From Marchantia polymorpha subsp. ruderalis (lineage: Eukaryota > Streptophyta > Marchantiopsida > Marchantiales > Marchantiaceae), in contig AP031354.1 in the NCBI GenBank assembly GCA_037833965.1, positions 20,314,001 to 20,378,000 on the forward strand: DNA of 64,000 bases. Direction: 5' to 3'. The position numbers were made by a program, and so were the translations under genes. Shown here in pieces: positions 10,152-21,106 of the stretch (positions are counted from its first letter, which is position 1; each line of letters begins with the position of its first letter). Under the pieces are notes generated by a model, which saw nothing but the letters and a program-made list of their open reading frames with translations, ran no database searches and had not been told where the DNA came from.

Positions 10152-11595
10152 TGTAATAACCCACTAAAGGCTAAAACTGCAATATAGTGGTAGAAAGGTC
10201 GAACCACAGGAACAGAGGAACACACAGGGTACAAAGTGTCACGTTTTAACAGACTATTGATGAGTTTGAATTCTCAGGCGACTGTCACTCCCAGAAATAC
10301 TGCAAGTGTCCACTCGGAGCGCACTCGGAGGTCGCACAGTGCAGCGTAACACATACACACACACCTGAAACTACAGAAACACAACCCAGAGATCCGCTAG
10401 GACCTCTACTCAAGATTTCAGGGGGAAAATCTCTCACGAGCACACTCAGCGAAGCTGCGGGCAGTGACTTCCAACTCCGGCTTTTACAACACTTCCACTA
10501 GCTTGCTGCTAGTGTAGGAAACCGGGTTTGGACTACCTACTTCGGATCGAAGTCACTCATACGCGGTGAACAACACTCTCAACTCACAAAACGCGCAGAG
10601 AACACAGGTCCGCATGTCCGCCAATCCTCTTCTACCTCGGCGCGTGTGTCCGCATGTCGGACAAAAGTTCAACTCCCGCCTGCGCGCAGGCGGACTCCTC
10701 GGCGGATTCTCCGCCGGCGCGGAACTTCACCCTCCTGTGCATAGGCGCTCGCCTGTGCGCAGGCGAGGTCCGTCCGCGGCGATTATCTGGCGCGGAAGGC
10801 GTTGACCGCGGTCAACCGACTCCCTCCAGACTGTCCGTTCCTTGTCTCTTCGTCGGCGCTTCCGCCGCCGCAACTCCGTCCGACCAAGAGCGCATCCATC
10901 CGTCCCGTCCGTACGGTCCGTACGGATTTTACTATTCTGGCGGCTCCTTGCTCGTCCGCGGCGCTGCGCTGGCGCAGAAGGCGCCGTACAATTTCTACCT
11001 CACAAGGCGCATTTCTAGGGCCCAAGGCGGATTTCCCGCCGACGCCAAAGCGCCTGTGCACAGGCGAACGCCTGTGCGTAGGCAAACTTCGCGCCTACCT
11101 CAAAAACCCTATCTCGCCTGTGCGCAGGCGAACTTCCTTCGTCCGCGCATAGGACAAAACTTCTCCGCCTGCGCGCAGGCGAAGAGCTGAGTATCTTACA
11201 ACCTTCATAACTCCCGGAGTCCTTATCCGTTGTTGGCGTTCTTGGGCTCGTTGGAATCAATGCGTCGAGCTCTTTCCAACGAGACCCTAACTAAGTCAAG
11301 GCGTTCGGGGGTTGACCTAAATATGAAGGATTTCCCTACCGCCGAAGGCGCAGCTCCGAAGGCGGGTTTTGCGCCTTGCGCCGTAGGGATCCTAGCTGCA
11401 GAGTTCGCAGGGAGGGTGGTGCCCGTCCTTACCGCTGCACCCAACTCCTAGATTCTACGAGGTCCCTAGAGAATCTCTGCGATCTTCCGAATTCACTCTG
11501 TTTTGATGCACCGAAGGCTATTTACATTGCTGCCAGGGTACAGTTTTCCAAAAATGTTTTAATTTCCTCAAAATTACCAAAAGTGGGGTACCACA
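10152..11595 (-). repeat. Short 5' LTR (1444 bp) without the U3 gene
   Basis: The two ends match the 5.3-5.5-kb LTRs (TGTGGTACCCCAC..., ...GGGTTATTACA, here reversed). The whole region holding the gene and the TATA box is missing. The first part of U3 is joined to the last part of the LTR near 10600. Many short palindromes such as CGCCTGTGCACAGGCG remain (10670-10770, 11040-11190). It is an internal-deletion form; whether it was transmitted as such depends on the partner LTR outside the window. Confidence 0.85.
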
Positions 11596-11689
11596 AGAAA
11601 GCTTCTCCTCTTCTGTGCATGTCTCTTCCTCCTTCAAGTTGCCATTGGCAATTTTGCCAACGCCTTACTGCAAGAAGAAGGTTCATGGG
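11596..11689 (+). pseudogene. Signal-peptide first exon, copy 1, start removed by LTR insertion
   Basis: The sequence matches the exon at 16399-16501 from its fifth codon on. The ATG and 5' region were separated by the insertion ending at 11595. The hydrophobic core KLLLFCACLFLLQVA is readable, followed by the same donor GTAATG at 11690. Downstream intron-like sequence runs to 11935, with about 430 bp missing compared with copy 2 (after about 11800, copy 2 continues to about 17030). Confidence 0.6.
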
Positions 11690-13171
11690 GTAATGGTTTT
11701 CTCTGCACTTTAAGTTTTCGATTTTCTCAAAGCTAGATAAGAAGTAATAGCGCTGTAATTTGCTTCATTTGTCAAGTATTTTTGACCGCACTGACTGGTT
11801 TGGGGTTTAGGGTTTTGCAATGCACAAACGTCGCCACGTCTCCACGCCTTACATCAGAGCTTGACAACAATACAAATTTGAGACTTGTTCAAGTGTCTAA
11901 TTTGATAGGCTTGATGTGATTGTATCTTCTTCTCCTGTAATAACCCACCAAAGGCTAAAACTGCAGTATGATGGTAAAAAGATCGAACCCACAGGGACAG
12001 AGGCAACACACAGAGTAAAAAGTGTCACGTTTAAAAGACTTTTGTAGAGTTTGAATTCTCAGGCGACTGTCACTCCCAGAAATACTGCAGTGCTCGACTC
12101 GGAGGCTCGACTCGGAGGAGGATGCTCGACTCGGAGGATGCTCGGAGGATGCACAGTACAGCGTAGTCACTCAACACACACACACACACACACTCCTGAA
12201 ACTGGCAAAAGCACAACTCGGGGGTCGGTCAGGACCTCCGTTTCGGATTTCAGGGGAAAAGTGTCTCAAAAGTTCACTCAGAGGTTCTGCAGGTAGTGAC
12301 TCCCACTCCGGCTTTTACTGCCCTTCCGCCAGGAACTAGCGTAGGGAACCCGGACTGGACTTCCCACTTCGGAATGAAGCCCCTTCATACGCCGTGGACG
12401 TTACCCTCGACTCACACCAAACGCAGGGGGTACAGGCTCGACTGAGAACTTAACTGAGACACAATCCAGTAACACACACACAACCTGAATTGCAAACCAA
12501 GGCTTACTCGAAGTAATAAAACTTCACTTTGGCATTCAGGGGAAACTTCCCGTAGGAGTACAATCAGGATATGTCACTCGAAGGAGTAAGGGGGAACTGT
12601 TCAAGTCTCTAACTCGCAACCGGCTCTGAGCATCAGAAATCACCCGCAGGTGCAGATCCGCACTACTCAAGTCTCTAACCGGGTACTAGCTCTGAACATT
12701 CAGCCGAAGGCCTTCAACTACAACATACGGTAACTTCGCTATGCTGCAGCTTCTCTACGTGGTGCCAGGACCAAAATGCACAAACACGCCAAGAAAGTGA
12801 GTTCCTGATCTGCACTTCCGAAACTGGAAGAATCCCAGGGCAAAACGCCTTGAACTACTTTATACTCTCTAAGGTCCTAACTAACACTACGCTACCCGCT
12901 AGGGTGCGAGCCGCAACAGATCCTACACCTGAGGAGTCGGCGGCTACCTTCCCCTCTAACTTACAACCTAAATCTAACCCTAACCCTAAATCTGAATCCT
13001 AAGCCTACTGTACAGAGCCGCCAGCGTCTTTACATCCGAGATCTGAGGCTGAATATTTGCAGGCATGCGTGGCCGACTGAGATCAACGGCCATACCAAAT
13101 TTCAGATCCATCCGACCGTCCATCGCAAAGATATGGACTCCGCAAGATCTCTGAACCGCATCCGGTTTGCC

Positions 13172-13280
13172 GACCTCGAGTTCGCCGACTCCGAGTTTGC
13201 CGACTTGAAGTTCGCCGACCTCGAGTTCGCCGACCTCAAGTTCTCCGACTCCGAGTTCTCCGACCTCGAGTTCGCCGAAG
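13172..13280 (+). repeat. 15-bp minisatellite, block 1 (about 7 units)
   Basis: Units of the type GACCTCGAGTTCGCC vary at a few positions. On the + strand they read as pentapeptides ADLEF/ADSEF/SDLEF, on the - strand as VGELE. The reading frame is short, has no upstream ATG of note and lies in an LTR remnant, so a protein is not claimed. Confidence 0.8.
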
Positions 13281-13548
13281 GCGTTGACCGCCGAAGACGC
13301 ACTTCCGCACCTTTGCCTATTTGTAACAGTCAATTCCGACACCCTTAACTCACAGATACTTGATCCGTTTCAAGAGTTCTTGGGCTCGTTGGAACGAGCG
13401 CGTCGAGTTCTTTCTAACGAGACCCTAACTGAGTCAAACCGTTACGAGTTGAAAGAGTTATGCCGGTTTTATCCTTCACCGAAGGCACACTGTCGAAGGC
13501 TTGTTATCTGTTATCGCCGAAGGCGCCCGCACGATGTTTCGCCGACTC

Positions 13549-13735
13549 CAAGTTCTCCGACCTCGAGTTCTCCGACTTGAAGTTCGCCGACCTCGAGTTC
13601 GCCGACCTCAAGTTCTCCTACTTGAAGTTCGCCGACCTCGAGTTCGCCGACCTCAAGTTCTCCGACCTCGAGTTCGCCGACCCCGAGTTTGATGTTTTGC
13701 CGACTCCGAGTTCGATGTTTCGCCGACTTGAAGTT
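13549..13735 (+). repeat. 15-bp minisatellite, block 2 (about 11-12 units)
   Basis: These are the same units as block 1, with CTC/TTG and TTCGCC/TTCTCC variants alternating. The block decays at its right end (GATGTTTTGCCGACTCCGAG) into the junction with the AT-rich satellite. Confidence 0.8.
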
Positions 13736-13744
13736 GACCCGTCA

Positions 13745-14415
13745 ACCTGTCTACAGGTCACCATAAAATTTTTTTCTGAATTTCCTTTTTTCCATCCGTC
13801 AAATATCTCCTGATGTGATATTGATGTCAGTAACTCTTTAGGAAATTTGATATTCCAGTATACAACTTCTCTACAAGTCACCATCAAAAAATATTCTGAA
13901 TATCCCTTTTTCATCAGTCGACTACATCCTCATCTAATATTGATGTAAGTTACTCTTTAGGAGTTTTGCTAATCCAGTCAATGACCTGTCTACAAGTCAC
14001 CATAAAAATTATTATGAATATCCTTTTCTCATTAGTCAAATTTCTCCTGATGTGATATTGATGTCAGTAACTGTTTAGCAGTTTTGCTTATCCAGTCTAC
14101 TACCTGTTTCTAACTCATCATAAAATTTCATCTGAATGAATATTCTTTTTTCATCTGTCAAATATCACCTGATGTGATATTGATGTCAGTAATTCCTTAG
14201 GAGTTTTGCTAATCAGTCTATTACCTGTTTACAACTCATCATAAATTTGATCCGAATGAATATACTTTTTCCATCAGTCAAGTATCACCTGATATGATAT
14301 TGATGTCAGTAACTCTTTAGGAGTTTTTCTAATCCAGTCTACTACCTGTCTACAAGTCACCATAAAAAATATTCTGAATATTTTTTTCATCAGTCAAATA
14401 TCTCTCATGTGAAAA
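13745..14415. repeat. AT-rich satellite, about 118-bp unit, array 1a
   Basis: Repeated marks are CTACAAGTCACCATAAAA, CATCAGTCAAATATC, CCTGATGTGATATTGATG and AACTCTTTAGGAGTTTTGC, each unit ending in AATCCAGTCTACTACCTG. Units are diverged (roughly 75-90% by eye) and vary slightly in length. Confidence 0.85.
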
Positions 14416-15175
14416 TGGGTCTACAAGAGAAGACACTTCTCTGAAAAAGTCAAACAATCTGCCAGTAACTACCACTACCGTCGTGGACGATTGCAGTGGA
14501 AAATAAAATCATGTGACTGAACTTCGATCTGGATTAAGCAGTTTGTGACAGTTGTTAGCAATTTAGTTCCTTTCTTTCAATCAGTGCAGATGGAAGCCCG
14601 GAGCCCTGCATGGAAAACTTGGAGGAAGACGCACACCTTGGAATGCTTGCCAATCTCTAGGCTTCCTGGACATACCTGGACAGTGAGAAAGAGGATGGTG
14701 ATGATACTTTAGAAGTTGATACTCGTACCTTGCTCTCTCCAATCAGCAAGGCAGTTGTCATTCTTTATAGGTTAGGGTGGGAAGGTTAAGGGAACTGACT
14801 AGTCATATTGATGAGTGGCAACGTATGCTGCACCTCCTGTACAGAGAAGAACATGACGTGGAAAGAAAGCGATAGTTTAATTCTAAGATTGTTCAATAAG
14901 GTCGTGCTATCCATGTCTGCAGAATGAACTTCTAATTTACGACCATCAAGTTAGGGTGCTAGCAATTATTTGTCTCATGTACGTGCAGCAATAACTGACC
15001 ACGGCACAGTTAGCTTATTCCCCAAATATATCACTACTGCCCTGACCATCTTCGTTGAGACTCCTGCTGAGCGTCTCGCTTTCAGTAAATCTCCTCTTTT
15101 CCTTGGTCAAGCATGGTCGTCAACAATCCCTCTCAAATCACATCATTATGCGTTAGGAGTTTTTCGAATCCAGTC
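14416..15175. repeat. Dispersed about 750-bp block, copy 1 (second copy at 27638-28390)
   Basis: From TCTACAAGAGAAGACACTTC to TTAGGAGTTTTTCGAATCC the sequence is nearly the same as 27638-28390, with scattered substitutions. Both copies are embedded in the 118-bp satellite. No convincing reading frame is shared. Part of it (CTCTCTCCAATCAGCAAGG) recurs near 18595. Confidence 0.8.
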
Positions 15176-16190
15176 TACTTCCTCACAAAATTCACCATAA
15201 ATTTATTTTGAACATCTTCTCTCATTAGTCGAGTATCATCCGATGTGATATTGATGCTAGTGACTCTTTCGGAGTTTCGCTAATCCAGTCTACTTCCTCT
15301 CTAGAATTCACCATAAATTTATTTTGAACATCTTTTTTCATCACTCGAATATCACCTGATATGCTATTGATGCTAGTGACTCTTTAAGAGTTTTGCTTAT
15401 CCAATGAACTCTCTCTATACAAGTCACCATAAGTTTGATCAGAAAATTATTTTTCATCAGTCAAATATCACCTGATGTGATATTTATTTCAGCAACTCTT
15501 TAGGAGTTAAAAAAATCCAATCTACTTTCTCTCTACAAGTCACCATAAGTTAGATCTAAATATTCATTTTAACATCAGTCAAATATCACCTGATGTGATG
15601 TTGATTTCAGTAACTCTTTAGGAGTTTTGCTGATCCAGTCTACTACCTGTCTGGAAGTCACCATAGCTCATCTGAATATCCTTTTTCCATCAGTCAAATA
15701 TCACCTGATGTGATGTTGATGTTAGTAACTCTTTAGGAGTTTTGCTAATCCAGTCTACTACAGTACCTGTCTGGAAGTCACCATAGTTTGTATCTGAATA
15801 TCCCTTTTTCATCAGTCAAATATCACCTGATGTGATGTTGATGTCAGTAACTGTTAAGGAGTTTTGCTAATCCAGTCAACTACCTGTCTTCAAGTCACCA
15901 TACATTGAATCTGAGTATTCTTTTTTCATCAGTCAAATATCACCTGATGTGATACTTATGTCAGTAACTCTTTAGGAGTTTTTCTAATCCAGTCTACTAC
16001 CTGTCTACAAGTCACCATGCATTTAATTCTTAATAAACTTTTATCATTAGTCAAATATCACCTGATGTGGTATTGATGTTATTGACTCTTAGGAGTTTCG
16101 CTATCCCAATCTACTCTCTCTTTTCAAATGACCATGAATCTATTTTAAATAAACTATATTTTTTCATCAGTCGAATATCGCTCGATGTGA
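15176..16190. repeat. AT-rich satellite, about 118-bp unit, array 1b
   Basis: At least eight units. The mark CAGTCAAATAT recurs at 15691, 15813, 15930 and 16047, giving spacings of 117-122 bp. The last unit grades into the conserved 200-bp block before the signal-peptide exon. Confidence 0.85.
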
Positions 16191-16398
16191 TTTTTCATCA
16201 TCACAATCCTGATCATAGATGAACACTCAGAACACTCTTGCGGGGAGAGAACTCTTGCAGGGAGCATAAATTCAAGACGTGTTTCGGTCTTAGAATTTTG
16301 AGAGTGAGAACTACTTTGTGAAAGGATATCATCCACCTTGGGAAACTTGTTAACTCAGGTCAAACTCTGTTCTTCGATTCAACCGAAAAAGGCTAGTT
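16191..16398 (+). promoter_or_regulatory. Conserved 5' flank of the signal-peptide exon, copy 2
   Basis: This block (GATTTTTCATCATCACAATC ... TTCTTCGATTCAACCGAAAAA) is also present before copy 3 (20530-20750) with the same order and spacing. CATAAATTC at 16266 is a weak TATA-like candidate. It is probably promoter plus 5' UTR, inferred only from conservation and position. Confidence 0.4.
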
Positions 16399-16501
16399 AT
16401 GGAGTGGAGAAAGCTTCTCCTCTTCTGTGCATGTCTCTTCCTCCTTCAAGTTGCCATGGGCAATTTTGCCAACGCCTTACTGCAAGAAGAAGGTTCATGG
16501 G
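16399..16501 (+). pseudogene. Signal-peptide first exon, copy 2
   Basis: ATG GAG TGG AGA AAG begins a typical secretory signal: a basic start (MEWRK), then the hydrophobic core LLLFCACLFLLQVA, then small residues. A donor GTAATG follows at 16502. Compared with copy 3, one extra base in the last third (GCCTTACTG against GTTTACC) shifts the frame, so one of the two is broken; I take copy 3 as intact. No following exon was found in the next kilobase. The gene family is not recognised. Confidence 0.5.
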
Positions 16502-18870
16502 GTAATGGTTTTCTCTGCACTTTAAGTTTTCGATTTTCTCAAAGCTAGATAAGAAGTAATAGCTCTGTAATTTGCTTCATTTGTCAAGTATTCTTGACCG
16601 CACTGAAAAATGCGAGGTGTCTTGAGCAGATCATTTGGAACCAATGCGTAAACGGTGTCTTATTCCTCTTTGCTGCTGCAAGCCCAATTCTTGGTGGTGC
16701 TCCTTCAAGGACACGTGTTGCTGCTAATAAAGACCTTCAAGAAGACGTCCACAAGTCGACAATAAGATACATATCATGTCAATGTCCACGTACTGATCTG
16801 CTACTTATAGGATAACTACAATAAACTGCAAACGTAGATAATGATCTTGACAGCTGGACAAGATCACCACTACACCGAGTAGTATATACTTGAAGTAACA
16901 GTGGATATGATCGATATAAATTGATTTGATGTTCAGATGATGTAAGGTTGAAATGAAGTGAGATTGTAGGACAGTCTCCTGTGCTAGTGTGAATAAACTG
17001 CACACTGTGCACTTTATTCGACGTCTGTGCAATGCACAAACGTCGCCATGTCTCCACGCCTTACATCAGAGCTTGACAGCAATACAAATTTGAGACTTGT
17101 TCAAGTGTCTAATTTGATAGGCTTGATGTGATTGTATCTTCTTCTCCGCAATGTGTAAAAAAGAAGATAATCATCTGCACATATTGAAGTTGCTACATGT
17201 TTAAGGTTTGATTTGTCTCATGCTCAGACCCATCCTTGACATTCTAAGAAAGGTCTTGCGAATGCATAACTCTTCCTATTTCCGCCTTCCGTTTGTGCCC
17301 TACTGCCTGATCATTGAAATGTTTACCAGAGAACCTCCTAGCACGTTCGATTACCATCGATCATGAGCATCATTGTCGTACTGTGAGTAACAAGCTCGAG
17401 ACAGAGAAATAACCCGTAGCAAGGAGCTAGGTGTGACCAATCCGTTTGATTATTCTTGGATCAAAGTGTTCTGCATCTTGGTGATTCATTGTTTTACACA
17501 TTTCTTAGTGGCGAGGTGGAATTTGCAAAGAAGAAGGCTCATTTGACTGATACATAACGGTCAACCTTTCAATCGCTGATGAAAACAGTAATTAGATGAT
17601 CGAAGCTAATTTGAAACTAATTTACAATATATTACACCCATTTGTACAGGTTGTAGATTTGTCTTGAACTTGAACTGGGCAGCAATCTCCATGTTCTCAG
17701 CTGACCAGAAAAAATGAAGACTTTCGAAGTAAGAGCTGTATTCAGTTATAAAGCTCCAAGCACTGTGATTTGTATAAAATAAATTATCAGATCCACAATC
17801 GAGAGATGATTGACAAAAAGGTAGACTGAAGAATATTGGGCACCAACTATGCTTCATATAGATTTTTATATAGAGGAAGAAGATGATGATACTTCGAATG
17901 GAATATGCCATGTATCTGATGACTTTCCAGTGTCAAGAGAATTTCGTGAAAAGTCTACATAACGATATGAAGGGCATCGGTCAGGACCCTCCAATGATTG
18001 TGGGTGGAGGATTTTGGTCATGCAAGTTACTGTTCTTTGCAGAGAACAGTAACAGCGTCGGAGTATACAATTTTTATTTCATTCATTCATCATTTGTCAA
18101 TGGCAGGAGAACCAACTTGAGGTGGTGTGTAGAAATATACCTACTTCAGGTATTTCAAAAACTTTTAGAATGTATATTGTAACTCCATGAGTTTTCTACT
18201 CAGCACCTCATCGTGAGTCATCTGCTATCGAGTGATTAGCAAACAAGCTGACAGATATGGCATTGAAAAAGAATCACCAAGGACTGTCCCTGAAATATAC
18301 TTCGGTTTCAGAAGCTGCTGGGCAAAGAAATGTCAAAAGTGAATAGATAATTTCTACGTTATCGAAGAAGTCCTATAAAGAAAGCAAAGATTCAAACATA
18401 TGCACCGATCTGAGGTCACAAACACAGGCAGGTCTGTGTTAAATTGTTTTGTAAGGGCACTATTTGAACTTCTTGTTTTGTAATGTGTGTCGATTTCGTA
18501 GAGTTTCATGATGTTGGCTTCATGTTCTCACCATGACTGGATTTCCACATATGACTTCTATTACTGAGGATAGTCAATCGTGATTTTTACCTAGCTCTCT
18601 CCAATCAGCAAGGCAATTGTCATTATTTAGAAATTCAATGTCCATATTACTTACTCCCTTTTCTATTCAAAATTTCACTTAGTTGTTCCTTGGCATGAAA
18701 ACAAACATGTGCAAACGGTCTTGGAGTGACGTTTCGAGAAACTGCTTTATCGAGTATAATTTCTGTGACGAAAAGTTATTTAGCAGTTGGATCCTTCATG
18801 CAATTTTTCTTGTATCCCATAAAACTTGGGTTGAAAGGATGACAGGATGTAACTTGTAAAAGAATGACAG
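16502..18870. other. Host DNA without a supported gene
   Basis: It starts with the intron-like sequence shared with 11690-11935 (the match resumes at 17031-17147). The stretch 17080-17290 recurs at 28785-29000. Short open frames at 17606-17911 (-) and 17883-18182 (+) overlap each other and show no family I recognise. The text 18200-18360 reads through as a possible exon remnant (residues ANKLTDMALKKNHQG), but it has stops on both sides. Nothing further is claimed. Confidence 0.5.
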
Positions 18871-19670
18871 GAAGTTAGATATAAGTCTCACAGCAAGGGC
18901 TAAAATCGCTGTTTCGCTCATCCATTCTACAACCTCTCTACAAGTCACCAAAAATTTAATCTGAATAGCCTTTATTCATCAGTCAAATACCTCCTGATGT
19001 GATATTGATGTCAGCAACTCTTTAGGAGTTTTTCTACTCCAGTCTACAACCTGTCTACAAGTCAACATAGAAATTATTCTAATTATCCTTTTATTATCAG
19101 TCAAATTTCTCCTCATGAGAGATTCATGTCAGTTACTCTTAAGCAGTTTTGCTACTCCAGTTTACAGGAAGTTAGATATAAGTCTCACAGCAAGGGCTAA
19201 AATCGCTGTTTCGCTCATCCATTCTACAACCTCTCTACAAGTCACCAAAAATTTAATCTGAATAACCTTTATTCATCAGTCAAATACCTCCTGATGTGAT
19301 ATTGATGTCAGCAACTCTTTAGGAGTTTTTCTACTCCAGTCTACAACCTGTCTACAAGTCAACATAGAAATTATTCTAATTATCCTTTTATTATCAGTCA
19401 AATTTCTCCTCATGAGAGATTCATGTCAGTTACTCTTAAGCAGTTTTGCTACTCCAGTTTACAGGAAGTTAGATATAAGTCTCACAGCAAGGGCTAAAAT
19501 CGCTGTTTCGCTCATCCATTCTACAACCTCTCTACAAGTCACCAAAAATTTAATCTGAATAACCTTTATTCATCAGTCAAATACCTCCTGATGTGATATT
19601 GATGTCAGCAACTCTTTAGGAGTTTTCCTACTCCAGTCTACGACCTGTCTGCAAGTCACCATAAAAACTA
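18871..19670. repeat. 297-bp higher-order tandem repeat of the satellite (2 full units plus a partial third)
   Basis: The mark GAAGTTAGATATAAGTCTCA occurs at 18871, 19168 and 19465, exactly 297 bp apart. Each unit holds two 118-bp satellite monomers plus a 60-bp insert with GCAAGGGCTAAAATCGCTG. The units are almost identical, far closer than neighbouring monomers, so the amplification is recent. Confidence 0.9.
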
Positions 19671-20529
19671 TTATGAATATCCTTTTTTCATCAGTCAAAT
19701 ATCTCCTGATGTGATATACATGTCAATGACTCTTTTGGAGTGTTGCGGATCCAGTCTACTACCTGTCTACAAGTCACCATCAAAATTATTCTGAATATTC
19801 TTTTTCATCAGTCAAATATCTTCTGATGTGATATTGATGTCAGTAACTCCTGAGGAGTTTTGCTACTCCAGTCTACTACCTGTCTCCAAGTCACCATCAA
19901 AATTATTCTCAATATTCGTTTTTCATCAGTCACATATCTCCTTATGTAATATTGTTGTCAATAAATCTTTTGGAGTGTTGCGAATACAGTCTTCTATCTG
20001 TCTACAAGTCACTATAAAAATGAATCTGAATATGCTTTTTTCATCAGTCAAATCCCTCTTGATGTGATTATGATGTAAGCAACTCTTTAAGAGTTTTTCT
20101 TATCCAGTCTCGTACCTGTCTACAAGTCACTATTAAAACTATTCTGAATATCCTTTATTGATCAGTCACATATTCCTAATATGATATTGATGTCAGTCAC
20201 TCTTTTGGAGTGTTGCTAATCCAGTCTACTATCTGTCAACAAGTCACTATACAAACTATTCTGAATATTCTTTTTTCATCAGTGAAATATCTCCTGATGT
20301 GATATTGATGTCAGTAACTCTTGAGGAGTTTTGCTTATCCAGTCTACTACCTGTCTACAAGTCACCATATATTTATCATGGAAACCCTTTCTTCATCAGT
20401 CAGATAACACCTGATGTGATATTGATGTTAGTGATTCTTTGGAGTTTCGCTATTCCAATCTACTATCTTTCTATAGATCACCATGAATCTATTTTGAATA
20501 TATGAAATTATCCATCAGTGGAGTATCGC
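19671..20529. repeat. AT-rich satellite, about 118-bp unit, array 2
   Basis: About seven more monomers with the same marks (CATCAGTCAAATATCTCC, GTGATATTGATGTCAG, GGAGTTTTGC). It ends at the conserved 5' flank of signal-peptide exon copy 3, just as array 1 does before copy 2. Confidence 0.85.
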
Positions 20530-20750
20530 CTGATGTGATTTTTCAACATCACAATCATGATCATAGATAAACACTCACAACACTATTTCAGGGAGAAAAA
20601 TCTTGCAGGGAGCCTAAATTCAAGAATTTTCTCGGCCTTGTGTGATTGTAAGTGAGTGAGAGCTACTTTAAGAAGGCATATCGTCCATCTTGGAAAGCTG
20701 ATTTACTCAGGTCGAACTCTTTTCTTCGATTCAACTGAAGAAGAAAAGTT

Positions 20751-20852
20751 ATGGAGTGGAAAAAGCTGCTCCTCCTCTGTGCATGTCTCCTCCTTCTTCA
20801 GTTTGCCATGGGCAAATATGCCAACGTTTACCACAAGAAGAAAGTCTATGGG
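20751..20852 (+). CDS. Signal-peptide first exon, copy 3 (best preserved)
   Basis: The 34 codons from ATG 20751 encode a secretory signal (MEWKK, then LLLLCACLLLLQFAMG) followed by a short basic stretch (YHKKKVYG). A canonical donor GTAATG begins at 20853. The 5' flank 20530-20750 is shared with copy 2. Where the second exon should be, the sequence instead runs into a fragment of the coiled-coil gene at 20909. The exon may thus be an orphan, or its real partner exon is missing. The protein family is unknown; plant secreted proteins often have a first exon of this kind. Confidence 0.4.
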
Positions 20853-20908
20853 GTAATGGTTTTCTCTGCGCTTTTAATTTTCGATTTCCTCAAAACTAGA
20901 CAAGACTA

Positions 20909-21106
20909 GAAGAACTGGCTCAGCAAGAAGACGATGTCCAAGGCTTAATAATGCAGGTAAACAAGCTGAGAGGGGAGCTTGCGAACGCAAACGGGGAAAT
21001 AGATGCTTTGAAGAACGAGCTTGTACTTGCTGAGCAAAGAATAGCCAATACCAGGGAGAAGCTGAGTCTTGCTATGAAGAAAGGCAAGGAAGTTGTGCTT
21101 GTCTAG
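20909..21106 (+). pseudogene. Inverted fragment of the coiled-coil gene (less than one 84-residue repeat)
   Basis: 65 codons, starting EELAQQEDDVQGLIMQVNK and ending REKLSLAMKKGKEVV, then a stop. They match repeat 6 of the - strand gene at 22101-24407, in the opposite orientation and about 1 kb from its 3' side. No start codon or splice signal of its own is evident. It is a duplicated piece. Confidence 0.8.

Larger units (their letters stand above)
5286..11595 (-). mobile_element. Degenerate family 1 element: 5' LTR, gag-pro and most of pol; 3' part beyond the nested insertion
   Basis: On the - strand the order is LTR (11595-10152), tRNA-Asp primer site, gag-pro and pol. The pol gene is cut at 5286 by the + strand element, and the rest must lie left of base 1. 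The right end at 11595/11596 cuts a host signal-peptide exon whose intact copy is at 16399. Several nonsense changes and a frameshift show it is old. Confidence 0.9.
11936..13740 (-). repeat. Truncated family 1 LTR on the - strand with minisatellites in place of the U3 gene
   Basis: It begins (reversed) TGTAATAACCCACC at 11936. It follows the U5/R part of LTR 417-5285 backwards (Asp-type subfamily A sequence to about 12890) and later shows the 5' U3 block seen near 11230-11310 and 40080-40130 (about 13375-13435). The true LTR start (GTACCACA reversed) is absent; the sequence runs into satellite at about 13740. The insertion point at 11935 (TCTTCTTCTCC) is uninterrupted at 17147 and 28851. The U3 gene is gone; two blocks of 15-bp repeats occupy its place. 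Confidence 0.75.

Noticed and set aside
12960-13000. Telomere-like repeats (CTAACCCTAACCCTAAA)
   Set aside because: Only two or three imperfect units within an LTR remnant; not an interstitial telomere array.
13133-13813. Pentapeptide-repeat protein genes (ADLEF repeats)
   Set aside because: The frames are short, arise from a 15-bp minisatellite open on both strands, and lie in a truncated LTR. No support for a protein.
17606-18182. Host genes at 17606-17911 (-) and 17883-18182 (+)
   Set aside because: They overlap on opposite strands, have biased hydrophobic or random composition, no family likeness and no convincing splice context.
13745-20530. CRISPR-like regular repeats
   Set aside because: About 118-bp diverged satellite monomers directly abutting each other, with no short identical repeats and unique spacers, in plant nuclear DNA.
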